Source of the DNA: Shewanella decolorationis S12
Lineage (GTDB): Bacteria > Pseudomonadota > Gammaproteobacteria > Enterobacterales > Shewanellaceae
NCBI RefSeq assembly: GCF_000485795.1
Contig: NZ_AXZL01000076.1
Span: 769,895 to 833,894, forward strand
Direction of reading: 5' to 3'
Length of the DNA: 64,000 bases
Part shown: positions 51,261 through 60,047 of the stretch, one piece after another
Position numbering within the stretch: the stretch's first letter is position 1
Layout: each line of letters begins with the position of its first letter
The notes under the pieces: generated by a model
Database searches by the model: none
What the model saw: the letters and a program-made list of their open reading frames with translations, nothing else
What the model was told of the DNA's origin: nothing
Position numbers and translations under genes: made by a program

Positions 51261-52139
51261 CTAGTTGCGATTAAAGGTATTACAGCTGGCAAGCTTGCCT
51301 GAGGCAAAACCCGTCTTAAACCATTTTACCCTGTCCGCCGAACTACCATGGGTAAAGGCTTCGGGTTGCACCGCTCGGCCAGCGAGTTTTTGCAGGCGGT
51401 CACCCCCCACGGCACTTGCTGCGGCAATACCTTCTTCTATATCTCCGGCTTCGAGCAGATTGAGCTGCCTGTCGACATAATGCCCCCACACGCCAGCATA
51501 ACAGTCGGCTTGCAATTCAAGGGCAACACTCAGTTGATTGGCCTGCGCCTTGCCAGCGGCTTGCTGCGCCTGACGCACTTTAGTGCTGGTACCGAGTAGG
51601 TTCTGCACATGGTGGCCCACCTCATGGGCAATCACATAGGCAAAGGCGAAATCCCCAGGCGCTCCGAGTTTTTTCAGCTCCTCGAGAAAACTCAAATCGA
51701 TATAAACTTTGCTATCCGCAGGGCAATAGAAAGGCCCTGATTGCGCCTGTCCCATACCGCATCCCGTTGAGGTCATATTGCGATAAAGCACCAGTTTGGG
51801 CTCGACATATCGCCCCTGCAGCAATTGATTCCAAACAGTTTCAGTCGTACCGAGAATCGCCGCCACAAACTGGGCATTTTCATCTTGAGCCGCGGTATTG
51901 CTGGCCGATTGTGACTGGCTAAACCCCGCTTGATTGCTCGGGTCTAGGGATAATCCACCAGTAAAATATTGAAACGCAAAATATAGTCCGCCCAACAGCA
52001 GTATCACTCGGCCGATTTTGGTACGAAGTAGAAAAGGCAGCAAGCGTAGCAGGAGCGCACTGGGCACACCCGCGGACGCCATCTGTTGGTCACGTCTGTC
52101 TTCAATATTGGAGCTGCGGTCACTGTCACGCCAACGCAT
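51261..52139 (-). CDS. YpfJ-type neutral zinc metallopeptidase
   Basis: A 292-residue protein with MRWRDSDRSSNIEDRR at its start, a membrane segment near 45-60 (VILLLGGLYFAFQYF) and an exported domain with HEVGHHVQ at residues 172-179 (zinc motif HEXXH), followed by ELQADCYAGVWGHY, where the Glu is the third ligand. The layout is that of YpfJ, a UPF0074-like putative neutral zinc peptidase of unknown substrate. The domain lies outside the cytosol. Confidence 0.88.
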   Translation of the reverse strand: MRWRDSDRSSNIEDRRDQQMASAGVPSALLLRLLPFLLRTKIGRVILLLGGLYFAFQYFTGGLSLDPSNQAGFSQSQSASNTAAQDENAQFVAAILGTTETVWNQLLQGRYVEPKLVLYRNMTSTGCGMGQAQSGPFYCPADSKVYIDLSFLEELKKLGAPGDFAFAYVIAHEVGHHVQNLLGTSTKVRQAQQAAGKAQANQLSVALELQADCYAGVWGHYVDRQLNLLEAGDIEEGIAAASAVGGDRLQKLAGRAVQPEAFTHGSSADRVKWFKTGFASGKLASCNTFNRN

Positions 52140-52186
52140 TGGATTTCCTAGGCTATGGGTATGGGAACTAGATTTCAGTTTAGCCG

Positions 52187-52612
52187 TTATTTAGGATCAT
52201 TCTGCTCGGCGGGCGCCGCTTTTAACGAGCGTAAAAACAGCCCGAGCCCACCAAAGGCTAACACTAAAATCACAATCAAATCGAAGGCTGACATGGCCCT
52301 AAAGTGAAACTGAATTGAGCTGATCACCCCAACAATTAAGGCAATCAATGAGCCTAAGGTGAGCAGCCAACCTAGCTTGGTCTTGCCATCAAAAAACACC
52401 ATCACTATCCCAAGAATAAACGGCAGCATCACCATACCTGTGGTGATAGAGAATCCCTGACCAAAGGCATTCATGCGGTAGAGGCCATAGCCCAAGCCAA
52501 AACTAGAACTGACCTGTATCGCATTGAATAACAGGTAAAATCCTGCACACATCATAGCAAGACCAATAAAAAATTGGCCAATACCGCCCTGTGTTCCTCC
52601 CGCTCCCTTCAT
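52187..52612 (-). CDS. four-helix membrane protein of unknown function
   Basis: A 141-residue protein with four hydrophobic segments (IGQFFIGLAMMCAGFYLLF, TTGMVMLPFILGIVMVFF, LGWLLTLGSLIALIVGVIS and LIVILVLAFGGLGLFL). The family is not recognised. It lies 11 nt after the small lipoprotein gene and may be co-transcribed with it. It could be a small accessory protein; no catalytic residues are visible. Confidence 0.6.
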   Translation of the reverse strand: MKGAGGTQGGIGQFFIGLAMMCAGFYLLFNAIQVSSSFGLGYGLYRMNAFGQGFSITTGMVMLPFILGIVMVFFDGKTKLGWLLTLGSLIALIVGVISSIQFHFRAMSAFDLIVILVLAFGGLGLFLRSLKAAPAEQNDPK

Positions 52613-52623
52613 ACCAATCCTTT

Positions 52624-52857
52624 CTATTGACGTTGTTGAATCGCTTTATCGACAGCTTCTTTAAGCTGTTGGTCCTCTGCAGCCTTTTTGGCTTTCTCGT
52701 GGGCGGCCAACTGTTTATCCGCCTCCGCCACGCAGCGCTGTTTATCTAACATGGGCTCGTAGGGGTCGACATCCGTCCTTGCGGAACAGGCTAACTCGGC
52801 GCAGGCAGAGGTCAACAGTGATGCGGACAAGACTAACATAATCAAAGGGGTTTTCAT
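52624..52857 (-). CDS. small Cys-containing lipoprotein
   Basis: A 77-residue protein with a lipoprotein signal (LLTSACAELAC; Cys 19) and a mature part ending in a charged helix (DKQLAAHEKAKKAAEDQQLK). Lys/Glu/Gln-rich helix suggests a coiled coil. No family is recognised. It shares a short spacing of 11 nt with the following four-helix membrane protein gene. A GAGG site lies upstream of the ATG. Confidence 0.6.
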   Translation of the reverse strand: MKTPLIMLVLSASLLTSACAELACSARTDVDPYEPMLDKQRCVAEADKQLAAHEKAKKAAEDQQLKEAVDKAIQQRQ

Positions 52858-53057
52858 CTTCGGCTCCTCAATAAATGCAACAAAATAGCTACACTTGGCA
52901 AGCTAGCATTGGCAAGCTTTACCAGAGCTGTATCGATTATGTGCTCAACAATATTGACAGAAATTGGCTAAAGGCAAACACTGGATGATGATTTTTTATC
53001 CACCACGCTCGATGCACTGTGCGTTAATCACAGTGTTAATTAAGACAAGGACTGCGC

Positions 53058-54551
53058 TTGAATACTCTACTCTTAGGTAAAGGTGAGCAACAGGTTCACT
53101 TAAATCTTAAATATGCCAACCGCCACGGACTGATCGCAGGCGCCACTGGCACAGGCAAAACCGTTTCGCTGATGACCCTAGCCGAAGGCTTTTCCCGCCA
53201 AGGTGTACCAGTCTTTATTACTGATATTAAAGGCGATATTTCAGGACTCGGCGTAGCGGACACGCCAAACGACAAGCTATTGCAGCGGGCGGCCGACATC
53301 GGGATTGAAGATTATCAAACCGAGGCAAATCCTGTTGTGTTCTGGGACTTAGCAGGGATTCAAGGACATCCGCTGCGCACCACAGTGAGTGAAATGGGGC
53401 CGACCCTGCTCGGGCGCATTCTCGAACTCAATGACACCCAAAGCAGCATTTTAGACATAGTGTTTCAACTGGCCGACGACCAAGGTTTATTGTTACTCGA
53501 CCTTGACGATCTGCGCGCCATGCTGAACTTAGTGGCCGATGAGCGTAAAGACATCTCCGCCAAATATGGGCTTATCAGCGCCCAATCCCTTGCCGCGATT
53601 CAACGCTCAGTGCTTGGTTTAGAACGCGATGGCGGCAAAGACTTTTTTGGCGAGCCAGCATTACAACTCGAAGACTTGATGCGCACTAACTTGCAAGGGC
53701 GCGGCATTATCAACCTATTAGCCGCCAATAAGTTAATCCTGACCCCTAGCCTCTACTCCAGCTTCTTACTCTGGCTGCTATCAGAACTGTTTGAAAACCT
53801 GCCCGAAGTCGGCGATCTCGATAAACCCAAGTTAGTCTTCTTTATCGATGAGGCGCACTTATTGTTTGAAGGCTGCCCAGCAAGTTTGCTTAAACGCATA
53901 GAGCAGATTATGCGACTTATCCGCTCCAAGGGCGTCGGGGTGTATTTTTGCTCACAGTTTCCCGACGATATTCCCAATGAGATCTTAGGTCAGCTCGGTA
54001 ATCGCATTCAGCACGCACTAAGGGCATATACCCCAAGGGATCAAAAAGCCGTTAAAACCGCTGCCGAGACCTTTGTGCCCAATCCTAAATTGGTGGTTAG
54101 CGAGGTGATCTCACAACTCGCCGTGGGCGAAGCTTTAGTATCGACACTCGCCGAGAAAGGCGTGCCCACTATGGTGGAACGCGCCCTGATTGCGCCGCCT
54201 CGCTGTCGTATGGGGCCCGCAAACCCAGAGGAGTTAAGCGCCATTCGTGCCAAGAGCCCCATTGGTGGCAAGTACGATACCTTAATCAACCGAGAGTCCG
54301 CCTACGAGCGGCTCAATCAGCGGCACACCGAAGCGGCCAATGGCGCCACTAGCACCAAAACGGCGAGTACGCCCGCCGCCCAAGAGGCAGAACAGGGCTG
54401 GTTTAGTGAACTGATTTTTGGCAATAAACGCCGCCAAGGGTTAGCCGAAACCCTCTCCAAACAAGCGGCGCGAACCGTGGGTAATCAACTCGGTAAACAA
54501 ATATTGCGCGGGCTACTCGGCGGCATACTCGGCAAGTCGACCCGCAGGTAA
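53058..54551 (+). CDS. HerA-like ATPase, DUF853/YjgR
   Basis: A 497-residue ATPase. Walker A GATGTGKT is at residues 28-35 and Walker B LVFFIDEAH is at about 261-269. QLGNRIQHALRAYTPRDQKA and the motif SKGVGVYFCSQFP are those of the DUF853 (YjgR) group, related to the HerA/FtsK helicase-translocase families. The start is TTG at 53058, preceded by AAGGA. Its substrate, probably DNA, is not known. It stands alone, divergent from the small lipoprotein gene. Confidence 0.88.
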   Translation: MNTLLLGKGEQQVHLNLKYANRHGLIAGATGTGKTVSLMTLAEGFSRQGVPVFITDIKGDISGLGVADTPNDKLLQRAADIGIEDYQTEANPVVFWDLAGIQGHPLRTTVSEMGPTLLGRILELNDTQSSILDIVFQLADDQGLLLLDLDDLRAMLNLVADERKDISAKYGLISAQSLAAIQRSVLGLERDGGKDFFGEPALQLEDLMRTNLQGRGIINLLAANKLILTPSLYSSFLLWLLSELFENLPEVGDLDKPKLVFFIDEAHLLFEGCPASLLKRIEQIMRLIRSKGVGVYFCSQFPDDIPNEILGQLGNRIQHALRAYTPRDQKAVKTAAETFVPNPKLVVSEVISQLAVGEALVSTLAEKGVPTMVERALIAPPRCRMGPANPEELSAIRAKSPIGGKYDTLINRESAYERLNQRHTEAANGATSTKTASTPAAQEAEQGWFSELIFGNKRRQGLAETLSKQAARTVGNQLGKQILRGLLGGILGKSTRR

Positions 54552-54864
54552 CTAAATCGAGGTAAAACCGTGCGCTAAACCGCATATTTTATATACAGAT
54601 TCGCACTAGCATTAGCGTGAATTATTCTAAGTAGTGAGTGGATCTTCCTTAGGATTTAGGTGATAAGATTATTTTGCGAGTACAGCTCAGAGAGGCAAAT
54701 AAATTCAAGTAATTTACCAATAGTTTTAAATAGTTGTGATTTAAAAATGGTGTAATTCGAGTTTAATCGTTTCGCTTTAATCAGGACATCATGGAACAGG
54801 TTTTACGCAAATGGCTTACATGACTAGCCTGATGAACAACCACTGAAAGTACATGGAGTTAACT

Positions 54865-54987
54865 ATGAGTAAAGAGCAAAAAAATCGCAAAGAGGCCAAG
54901 AAAAAGCCGTTAATGACGATGAAGGAAAAACGTGCCGCAAAACACGCCAAAAACGCGTCTAAAGGTCTCCTCGATAACGTTAAATAA
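54865..54987 (+). CDS. small basic 40-residue protein
   Basis: A 40-codon frame with GGAG 8 nt before the ATG. The product, MSKEQKNRKEAKKKPLM and on, is about a third Lys/Arg and ends in KGLLDNVK. It is followed by a hairpin with a T-run. Conserved small basic proteins of this kind are known in Shewanella and relatives, with no function assigned. The ribosome site and terminator support a real gene. Confidence 0.65.
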   Translation: MSKEQKNRKEAKKKPLMTMKEKRAAKHAKNASKGLLDNVK

Positions 54988-55028
54988 TATTGTGGCACTC
55001 TTTAGGGTGCGCTCCAATATCAAGATTA

Positions 55029-55054
55029 AGGGTTAACTGCGGTTAGCCCTTTTT
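55029..55054 (+). terminator. terminator of the small basic protein gene
   Basis: AGGGTTAAC and GGTTAGCCCT form a stem of 9-10 pairs (one G-T), with a short loop, followed by TTTTATT. Confidence 0.75.
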
Positions 55055-55139
55055 ATTGGCTGATTTCTTAGTCAGAGCTATTGGTGATTAAAACAGCAAA
55101 TAAAAAATCAGTGATAGCATTTAAAATCAAACTGTTACG

Positions 55140-55488
55140 TAGAAAAAACCCTTAACTAGAAAAGTCACCTAGACTAAAGCAATATCCCTATTGCTTGAGC
55201 CTTTTGTTAAGGTTTTAGTTACCTAGATCGACCAGAACCATAATCGCAGCTAAGTTACCGATTTATAAGCTTATTCCATTTTAGCCATCACAGCACCCGA
55301 CGCTCGCTAGCCCTAGTGGAATATTGACGATAAGCCTCATAAATCACGATTTAGGCTGCATATAAACTCGTGTCAAAGCCTGTATTTTGAGCAGATTTGG
55401 GTATATAAGTAGTGATACTAAAGTAGCAATCAAACAGTCCGATTTACCTTGCCCTATATAACACAATAAAAAATAAGGATATTTCAGC
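55140..55488. other. gene-free region before the TRAP operon, with an ATCC-loop hairpin
   Basis: A hairpin AAGCAATATCCCTATTGCTT at 55177-55196 resembles the ATCC-tipped hairpins of the dispersed repeats. It is flanked by CCCTTAACTAGAAAAGTC and GTTAAGGTTTTAG, which form a partial inverted repeat. The rest is likely promoter and 5' leader for the TAXI protein gene. Confidence 0.4.
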
Positions 55489-56445
55489 ATGAAAATCAAC
55501 AAACGTTTTATCGCCGTTGGCACAGCATTAACACTCTCGCTCAGCGCAGCCTCAATGGCGGCGGCACCTGCCTTTATCAATATCTTAACTGGCGGCACCA
55601 GTGGCGTGTATTACCCCATTGGTGTGGCACTGTCGCAGCTCTATGGCTCAGGCATTGAAGGCGCTAAAACCTCAGTGCAAGCCACTAAAGCCTCGGTTGA
55701 AAACCTCAACTTGCTGCAAGCGGGTCGTGGTGAATTGGCCTTAGCCTTAGGCGACTCGGTGGCAGCAGCCTATCAAGGCGATGCTGATGCGGGCTTTAAA
55801 AAGCCATTAGATAAGGTGCGCGTGCTCGCTGCCGCTTACCCTAACTACATTCAAATTGTGGCCAATAAGGAATCTGGCATCAAAACCTTAGCCGATTTGA
55901 AAGGCAAACGTATTTCTGTCGGTGCGCCTAAGTCAGGTACTGAACTCAACGCCCGCGCAATTTTTAAAGCCGCGGGTTTAAGCTACGAAGACATGGGCAA
56001 AGTGGAGTTTTTACCCTATGCCGAATCGGTCGAGCTGATTAAAAACCGTCAGTTAGACGCGACATTACAATCCTCTGGCTTAGGGATGGCGGCAATCCGC
56101 GATTTAGCTGCGACTATGCCAATCAACTTTGTTGAAGTCCCAGAAGATGTCATTATCAAAATCAATAACCCCGCCTATCAACATGGAGTGATCCCAGCAG
56201 CCACCTACGAAGGCCAAACCGCCGATGTCTCTACGGTTGCGATTCAAAACCTCTTTGTGACTCAAGCGGGTGTATCTGACGATTTAGCCTATCAGATGAC
56301 TAAATTAATGTTTGAGCACTTAGATCGTCTCGGTAATGCGCACTCAGCGGCGAAAGCCATTCAATTAGACAAGGCAACCAAAAACCTGCCTGCGCCGCTG
56401 CACCCAGGTGCTGAGCGTTATTTCAAAGAAGTTGGCGCACTCTAA
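55489..56445 (+). CDS. TAXI-type TRAP transporter solute-binding protein
   Basis: A 318-residue periplasmic protein with a signal peptide (TALTLSLSAASMAAAPAF) and the family opening INILTGGTSGVYYPIGVALS. LKGKRISVGAPKSGTELNAR is the core TAXI motif. It binds a carboxylate (for example a dicarboxylate or amino acid; not known) and delivers it to the fused TRAP permease encoded 105 nt downstream. Expression is probably from the upstream gene-free region. It is the first gene of a three-gene operon. Confidence 0.92.
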   Translation: MKINKRFIAVGTALTLSLSAASMAAAPAFINILTGGTSGVYYPIGVALSQLYGSGIEGAKTSVQATKASVENLNLLQAGRGELALALGDSVAAAYQGDADAGFKKPLDKVRVLAAAYPNYIQIVANKESGIKTLADLKGKRISVGAPKSGTELNARAIFKAAGLSYEDMGKVEFLPYAESVELIKNRQLDATLQSSGLGMAAIRDLAATMPINFVEVPEDVIIKINNPAYQHGVIPAATYEGQTADVSTVAIQNLFVTQAGVSDDLAYQMTKLMFEHLDRLGNAHSAAKAIQLDKATKNLPAPLHPGAERYFKEVGAL

Positions 56446-56550
56446 GGGTGTAACCTCAATCTGTGCGACCCTTTCCAACTAAGCACTTGGGTGATAGCGT
56501 CACTCAAGTGCTGCGTCGCCCTCTGTAGTCTAATGCTGTGAGGCATAAAT

Positions 56551-58584
56551 ATGAGCGATTCAGAACAAGGCCTAGGTGCAAGCACCAGTGACTGGCCCAA
56601 GGCGCTGTTTTATACGGCACTTATTTTCTCGACTTTCCAAATCATTACCGCCGCATTTCACCCCGTATCGACCCAAGTGCTGCGGGCAACCCACGTTGGC
56701 TTTTTACTTTTAGTCGTTTTTTTAAGTTATCCCGCCGTGGGTAAAGCTCGCCCTTGGCAACCCTTAGCTTGGCTGCTTGGCCTTGCGGGCATGGCAACGG
56801 CCGCCTATCAATGGATTTTTGAGGCCGACCTGATCCAACGTTCCGGTGAGCTTACAGATGCCGATATGGTGATTGGCGTAGTGTTGATTGTCTTAGTGTT
56901 TGAAGCCGCGCGGCGAGTGATGGGCTGGGCACTGCCAATTATCTGCTGTATTTTCTTGGCCTATGGCTTATTCGGCCAATATCTCCCCGGTGACTTAATG
57001 CACCGCGGATATGGCGTTGACCAAATTATCAACCAGTTATCCTTTGGTACCGAGGGGCTTTATGGCACACCAACCTATGTGTCGGCCACCTATATCTTCC
57101 TGTTTATCTTGTTTGGTGCCTTTTTAGAACAAGCAGGCATGATCCGTTTGTTTACCGATTTTGCGATGGGCTTATTCGGCCATAAGCTCGGCGGCCCTGC
57201 GAAAGTGGCCGTGGTCTCCTCGGCGATGATGGGCACAATCACAGGTTCTGGTGTCGCCAACGTGGTGACCACAGGGCAATTTACCATCCCCTTGATGAAA
57301 CGCTTTGGCTATCGCTCCGCCTTTGCCGGCGGTGTGGAGGCCACCTCCAGTATGGGCAGCCAAATCATGCCGCCCATTATGGGCGCTGTGGCATTTATCA
57401 TGGCCGAAACCATTAACGTGCCGTTTATTGAAATCGCCAAAGCAGCCTTGCTACCAGCGTTACTGTATTTTTGCTCCGTTTTTTGGATGGTGCATTTAGA
57501 AGCTAAACGCGCCAATCTTTGTGGCTTACCTAAAGATCAATGTCCCGATCCTTGGGCGGCGGTTAAAGAGCGCTGGTATCTGCTTATTCCATTGTTTATT
57601 TTGGTTTACTTGCTGTTTTCCGGTAGAACACCGCTGTTCTCTGGCATGGTAGGTTTAGCCCTGACTTCGATTGTGATATTAGGTTCAGCCATTGTTCTAC
57701 GCCTGCCTTCTAATGCCTTACGTTTTGCCTTTTGGATTGCCCTTGGGGTACTGTGCGCGGGCTTCTTCCAGATGGGGATTGGCGTGGTATTTGGGGTCAT
57801 TGCCATACTTGTTGCCATTTGTTGGTTTATCAAAGGTGGTAAAGATACTCTGACCATTTGCTTACATGCATTGGTTGAAGGTGCGCGCCATGCCGTACCT
57901 GTTGGGATTGCTTGCGCCTTAGTGGGAGTGATCATCGGTATTGTCTCGCTCACGGGGATTGCCTCTACTTTTGCCAGCTATATTCTCGCTGTGGGGCAGG
58001 ATAACCTGTTCTTATCCCTAGTATTAACCATGCTCACCTGTCTGGTATTAGGTATGGGAATACCCACCATCCCTAACTACATTATTACCAGCTCGATTGC
58101 CGCACCCGCCCTGCTGGACTTAGGTGTACCGCTGATCGTCTCCCATATGTTTGTGTTTTACTTCGGGATTATGGCCGACTTAACACCTCCCGTTGCCTTA
58201 GCCTGTTTTGCGGCCGCGCCAATCGCAAAGGAATCGGGGCTTAAGATCAGTCTGTGGGCGATTCGCATCGCTATCGCTGGCTTTGTGATCCCCTTTATGG
58301 CGGTTTACGATCCAGCACTCATGCTGCAAAGCGATAGCTGGTTGGCAACGGGTTTTGTAATGTTAAAAGCGACTGTGGGCATTGGTATCTGGGGCGTGAT
58401 CTTCACCGGTTTCTTACTGCAAAAGCTCTATTGGTGGGAACGTGTTATCGGCTTCCTCGCCGGAGCCAGTTTAATCCTTGCGACACCGCTCAGTGATGAA
58501 ATCGGTTTTGGACTGGCGCTACTCTTTATCGTGCAGCACAGCCTAAGAGCGCGCAAACTGAAACGTCTTGCGGAGCAGGGGTAA
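56551..58584 (+). CDS. fused TRAP transporter membrane protein (4TM/12TM)
   Basis: A 677-residue protein in which the small DctQ-like four-helix part (about residues 1-170) and the large DctM-like part are joined, as is usual with TAXI partners. Segments such as FGAFLEQAGMIRLFTDFA, VSSAMMGTITGSGVANVVTT and TSIVILGSAIVLRLP belong to the large subunit; GMGIPTIPNYIITSS is the second conserved loop. It imports the TAXI substrate with Na+. The gene starts 105 nt after the TAXI gene. Confidence 0.92.
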   Translation: MSDSEQGLGASTSDWPKALFYTALIFSTFQIITAAFHPVSTQVLRATHVGFLLLVVFLSYPAVGKARPWQPLAWLLGLAGMATAAYQWIFEADLIQRSGELTDADMVIGVVLIVLVFEAARRVMGWALPIICCIFLAYGLFGQYLPGDLMHRGYGVDQIINQLSFGTEGLYGTPTYVSATYIFLFILFGAFLEQAGMIRLFTDFAMGLFGHKLGGPAKVAVVSSAMMGTITGSGVANVVTTGQFTIPLMKRFGYRSAFAGGVEATSSMGSQIMPPIMGAVAFIMAETINVPFIEIAKAALLPALLYFCSVFWMVHLEAKRANLCGLPKDQCPDPWAAVKERWYLLIPLFILVYLLFSGRTPLFSGMVGLALTSIVILGSAIVLRLPSNALRFAFWIALGVLCAGFFQMGIGVVFGVIAILVAICWFIKGGKDTLTICLHALVEGARHAVPVGIACALVGVIIGIVSLTGIASTFASYILAVGQDNLFLSLVLTMLTCLVLGMGIPTIPNYIITSSIAAPALLDLGVPLIVSHMFVFYFGIMADLTPPVALACFAAAPIAKESGLKISLWAIRIAIAGFVIPFMAVYDPALMLQSDSWLATGFVMLKATVGIGIWGVIFTGFLLQKLYWWERVIGFLAGASLILATPLSDEIGFGLALLFIVQHSLRARKLKRLAEQG

Positions 58585-58617
58585 GGTTTTGAGCATATGC
58601 AAAGGTAAGGCAATAAG

Positions 58618-59040
58618 ATGCTAGGTCTATGTTTAGGCCTAGCAGGCACACTGTGGGCACAAGTGCCCACAGAGCAATTCACCCTAGCGTGGAACCACAG
58701 CATAGAAAAAATCCGCTGGGAAGAAGACTATCGAGTCACTACTCAAGGATTACGCCTCACAGAAGCCAGAGTCAAAGGCACGGGCGCGGGAATGGAAATC
58801 CCCGATGACGCAGTGTTTAGCAATGGCAGTTGGCATTATCAACCTAAGCTGCCAACACTGCCCAAGCTAACCTTGGGCCGAACGCCCGAGGCGGGCGACT
58901 ATGACTTATGTTTTGCCAACAATAAAGGTGAAGCAAGCTGTTATCCACTGGCGCACTGGATTGGCAAACCTGAAAAACGGCAGGCAAAAGTAGAAGTTTG
59001 GGGATGCGAGCTGACAGGCATTCCCCAAAATCCGGATTAG
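58618..59040 (+). CDS. DUF1850 protein of the TAXI-TRAP operon
   Basis: A 140-residue protein with a short signal peptide (LGLCLGLAGTLWA). FTLAWNHSIEKIRWEEDYRV, ARVKGTGAGMEIPDDAVFSN and YDLCFANNKGEASCYPLAHWI are the DUF1850 hallmarks, which nearly always occur beside TAXI-TRAP genes. It may be an accessory of the transporter; function is unknown. Its stop overlaps that of the convergent FKBP gene by 4 nt. Confidence 0.88.
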   Translation: MLGLCLGLAGTLWAQVPTEQFTLAWNHSIEKIRWEEDYRVTTQGLRLTEARVKGTGAGMEIPDDAVFSNGSWHYQPKLPTLPKLTLGRTPEAGDYDLCFANNKGEASCYPLAHWIGKPEKRQAKVEVWGCELTGIPQNPD

Positions 59041-59372
59041 TCGCGCGTTAGCACTTCTAGCAATTCAATCTCAAAGGTAAGGTCCGAATTCGGCTTGATA
59101 TGGGCACCGACTTGGCGCTCGCCGTAGGCTAAATGCGCGGGGACGAATAACTTACGTTTACCGCCAACCTTCATACCCATCAATCCTTGATCCCAGCCTT
59201 TAATCACACGGCCAGTACCTATCACGCATTGAAATGCCTGACCACGGTCATAGGAGGAATCGAACTGAGTACCATCCTGCAAAAAACCACGGTATTGAGT
59301 GGTGATCAACGCGCCTTTTACGGCCTCTTTTCCTTCGCCGATAACCAGATCGACAACTTCTAATTCAGTCAT
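59037..59372 (-). CDS. cytosolic FKBP-type peptidyl-prolyl isomerase
   Basis: A 111-residue protein with no signal peptide, made of one FKBP domain: GTQFDSSYDRGQAFQCVIGT, VIKGWDQGLMGMKVGGKRKL and VPAHLAYGERQVG carry the active-site aromatic and Asp residues. It is the short FKBP type of about 110 residues and is distinct from the sir-operon FKBP. It speeds proline isomerisation of cytosolic proteins. It is convergent with the DUF1850 gene, which it overlaps by 4 nt. Confidence 0.9.
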   Translation of the reverse strand: MTELEVVDLVIGEGKEAVKGALITTQYRGFLQDGTQFDSSYDRGQAFQCVIGTGRVIKGWDQGLMGMKVGGKRKLFVPAHLAYGERQVGAHIKPNSDLTFEIELLEVLTRD

Positions 59373-59561
59373 TTAATTAATCTCTTCGCCGTCACTTACA
59401 TTCAAGTGATTTATCAAAGCGCCTATTCTAACATCGCCGGCCGAGCTTGTCGGTGCAGCTCATCCATTTTGTGGCGCAGGTTTAGATACGCCTTTACCTC
59501 CCTTTAAATTTGCCGCAGCGCCCCCATATCTACAACATGCATTAAGCTAAGGAGCCATTCC

Positions 59562-59984
59562 ATGATTATCGCCTGCCCCCACTGTGACACCTTGAACCGC
59601 GTGCCCCAAGAGCGGTTAACTGAGCAGCCGACCTGCGGCAAATGTAAACAGAATCTGTTTGCGGCGGCGCCCATTGAGCTCACGAGCGCCAATTTTATTA
59701 ATCATGCCCACAAGTCAGAGTTACCCTTGGTGGTCGATTTTTGGGCCAGCTGGTGCGGCCCCTGTAAAAGCTTTGCGCCTACCTTTTCGGCGGCAGCAAA
59801 AGCGTGGGAACCACAATTTCGCTTCGGCAAGATTAATACCGAGGAACAGCAGGCACTGGCGGCGCAATTTGGGATCCGCTCTATCCCTACGCTGATGATT
59901 TTCAAACAGGGGCATGTTATCGCCCAGCAAGCGGGCGCCTTACCCAAGTCGGCACTCGACCAATGGCTGCAAAGTTATTGTTAA
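59562..59984 (+). CDS. trxC: thioredoxin 2 TrxC
   Basis: A 140-residue protein with the zinc-binding N-terminal domain of TrxC (C5, C8, C25, C28: CPHC and CGKC) followed by a thioredoxin fold with active site WCGPC at residues 64-68 and the cis-Pro in SIPTLMIF. It is a cytosolic disulfide reductase, made in higher amounts in oxidative stress and controlled by OxyR in E. coli; no OxyR site was looked for here. AGGAGCCA precedes the ATG. Confidence 0.93.
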   Translation: MIIACPHCDTLNRVPQERLTEQPTCGKCKQNLFAAAPIELTSANFINHAHKSELPLVVDFWASWCGPCKSFAPTFSAAAKAWEPQFRFGKINTEEQQALAAQFGIRSIPTLMIFKQGHVIAQQAGALPKSALDQWLQSYC

Positions 59985-60001
59985 AGTCTTTCGCCCATAA
60001 A

Positions 60002-60024
60002 AATACCCAGCTTTGCTGGGTATT
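60002..60024. terminator. terminator between trxC and the DASS gene
   Basis: AATACCCAGC/GCTGGGTATT with a 3-nt loop, flanked by A-runs and T-runs on both sides, so it can serve both convergent genes. Confidence 0.88.
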
Positions 60025-60047
60025 TTATTTGAATGGTTCAGAGGCGA

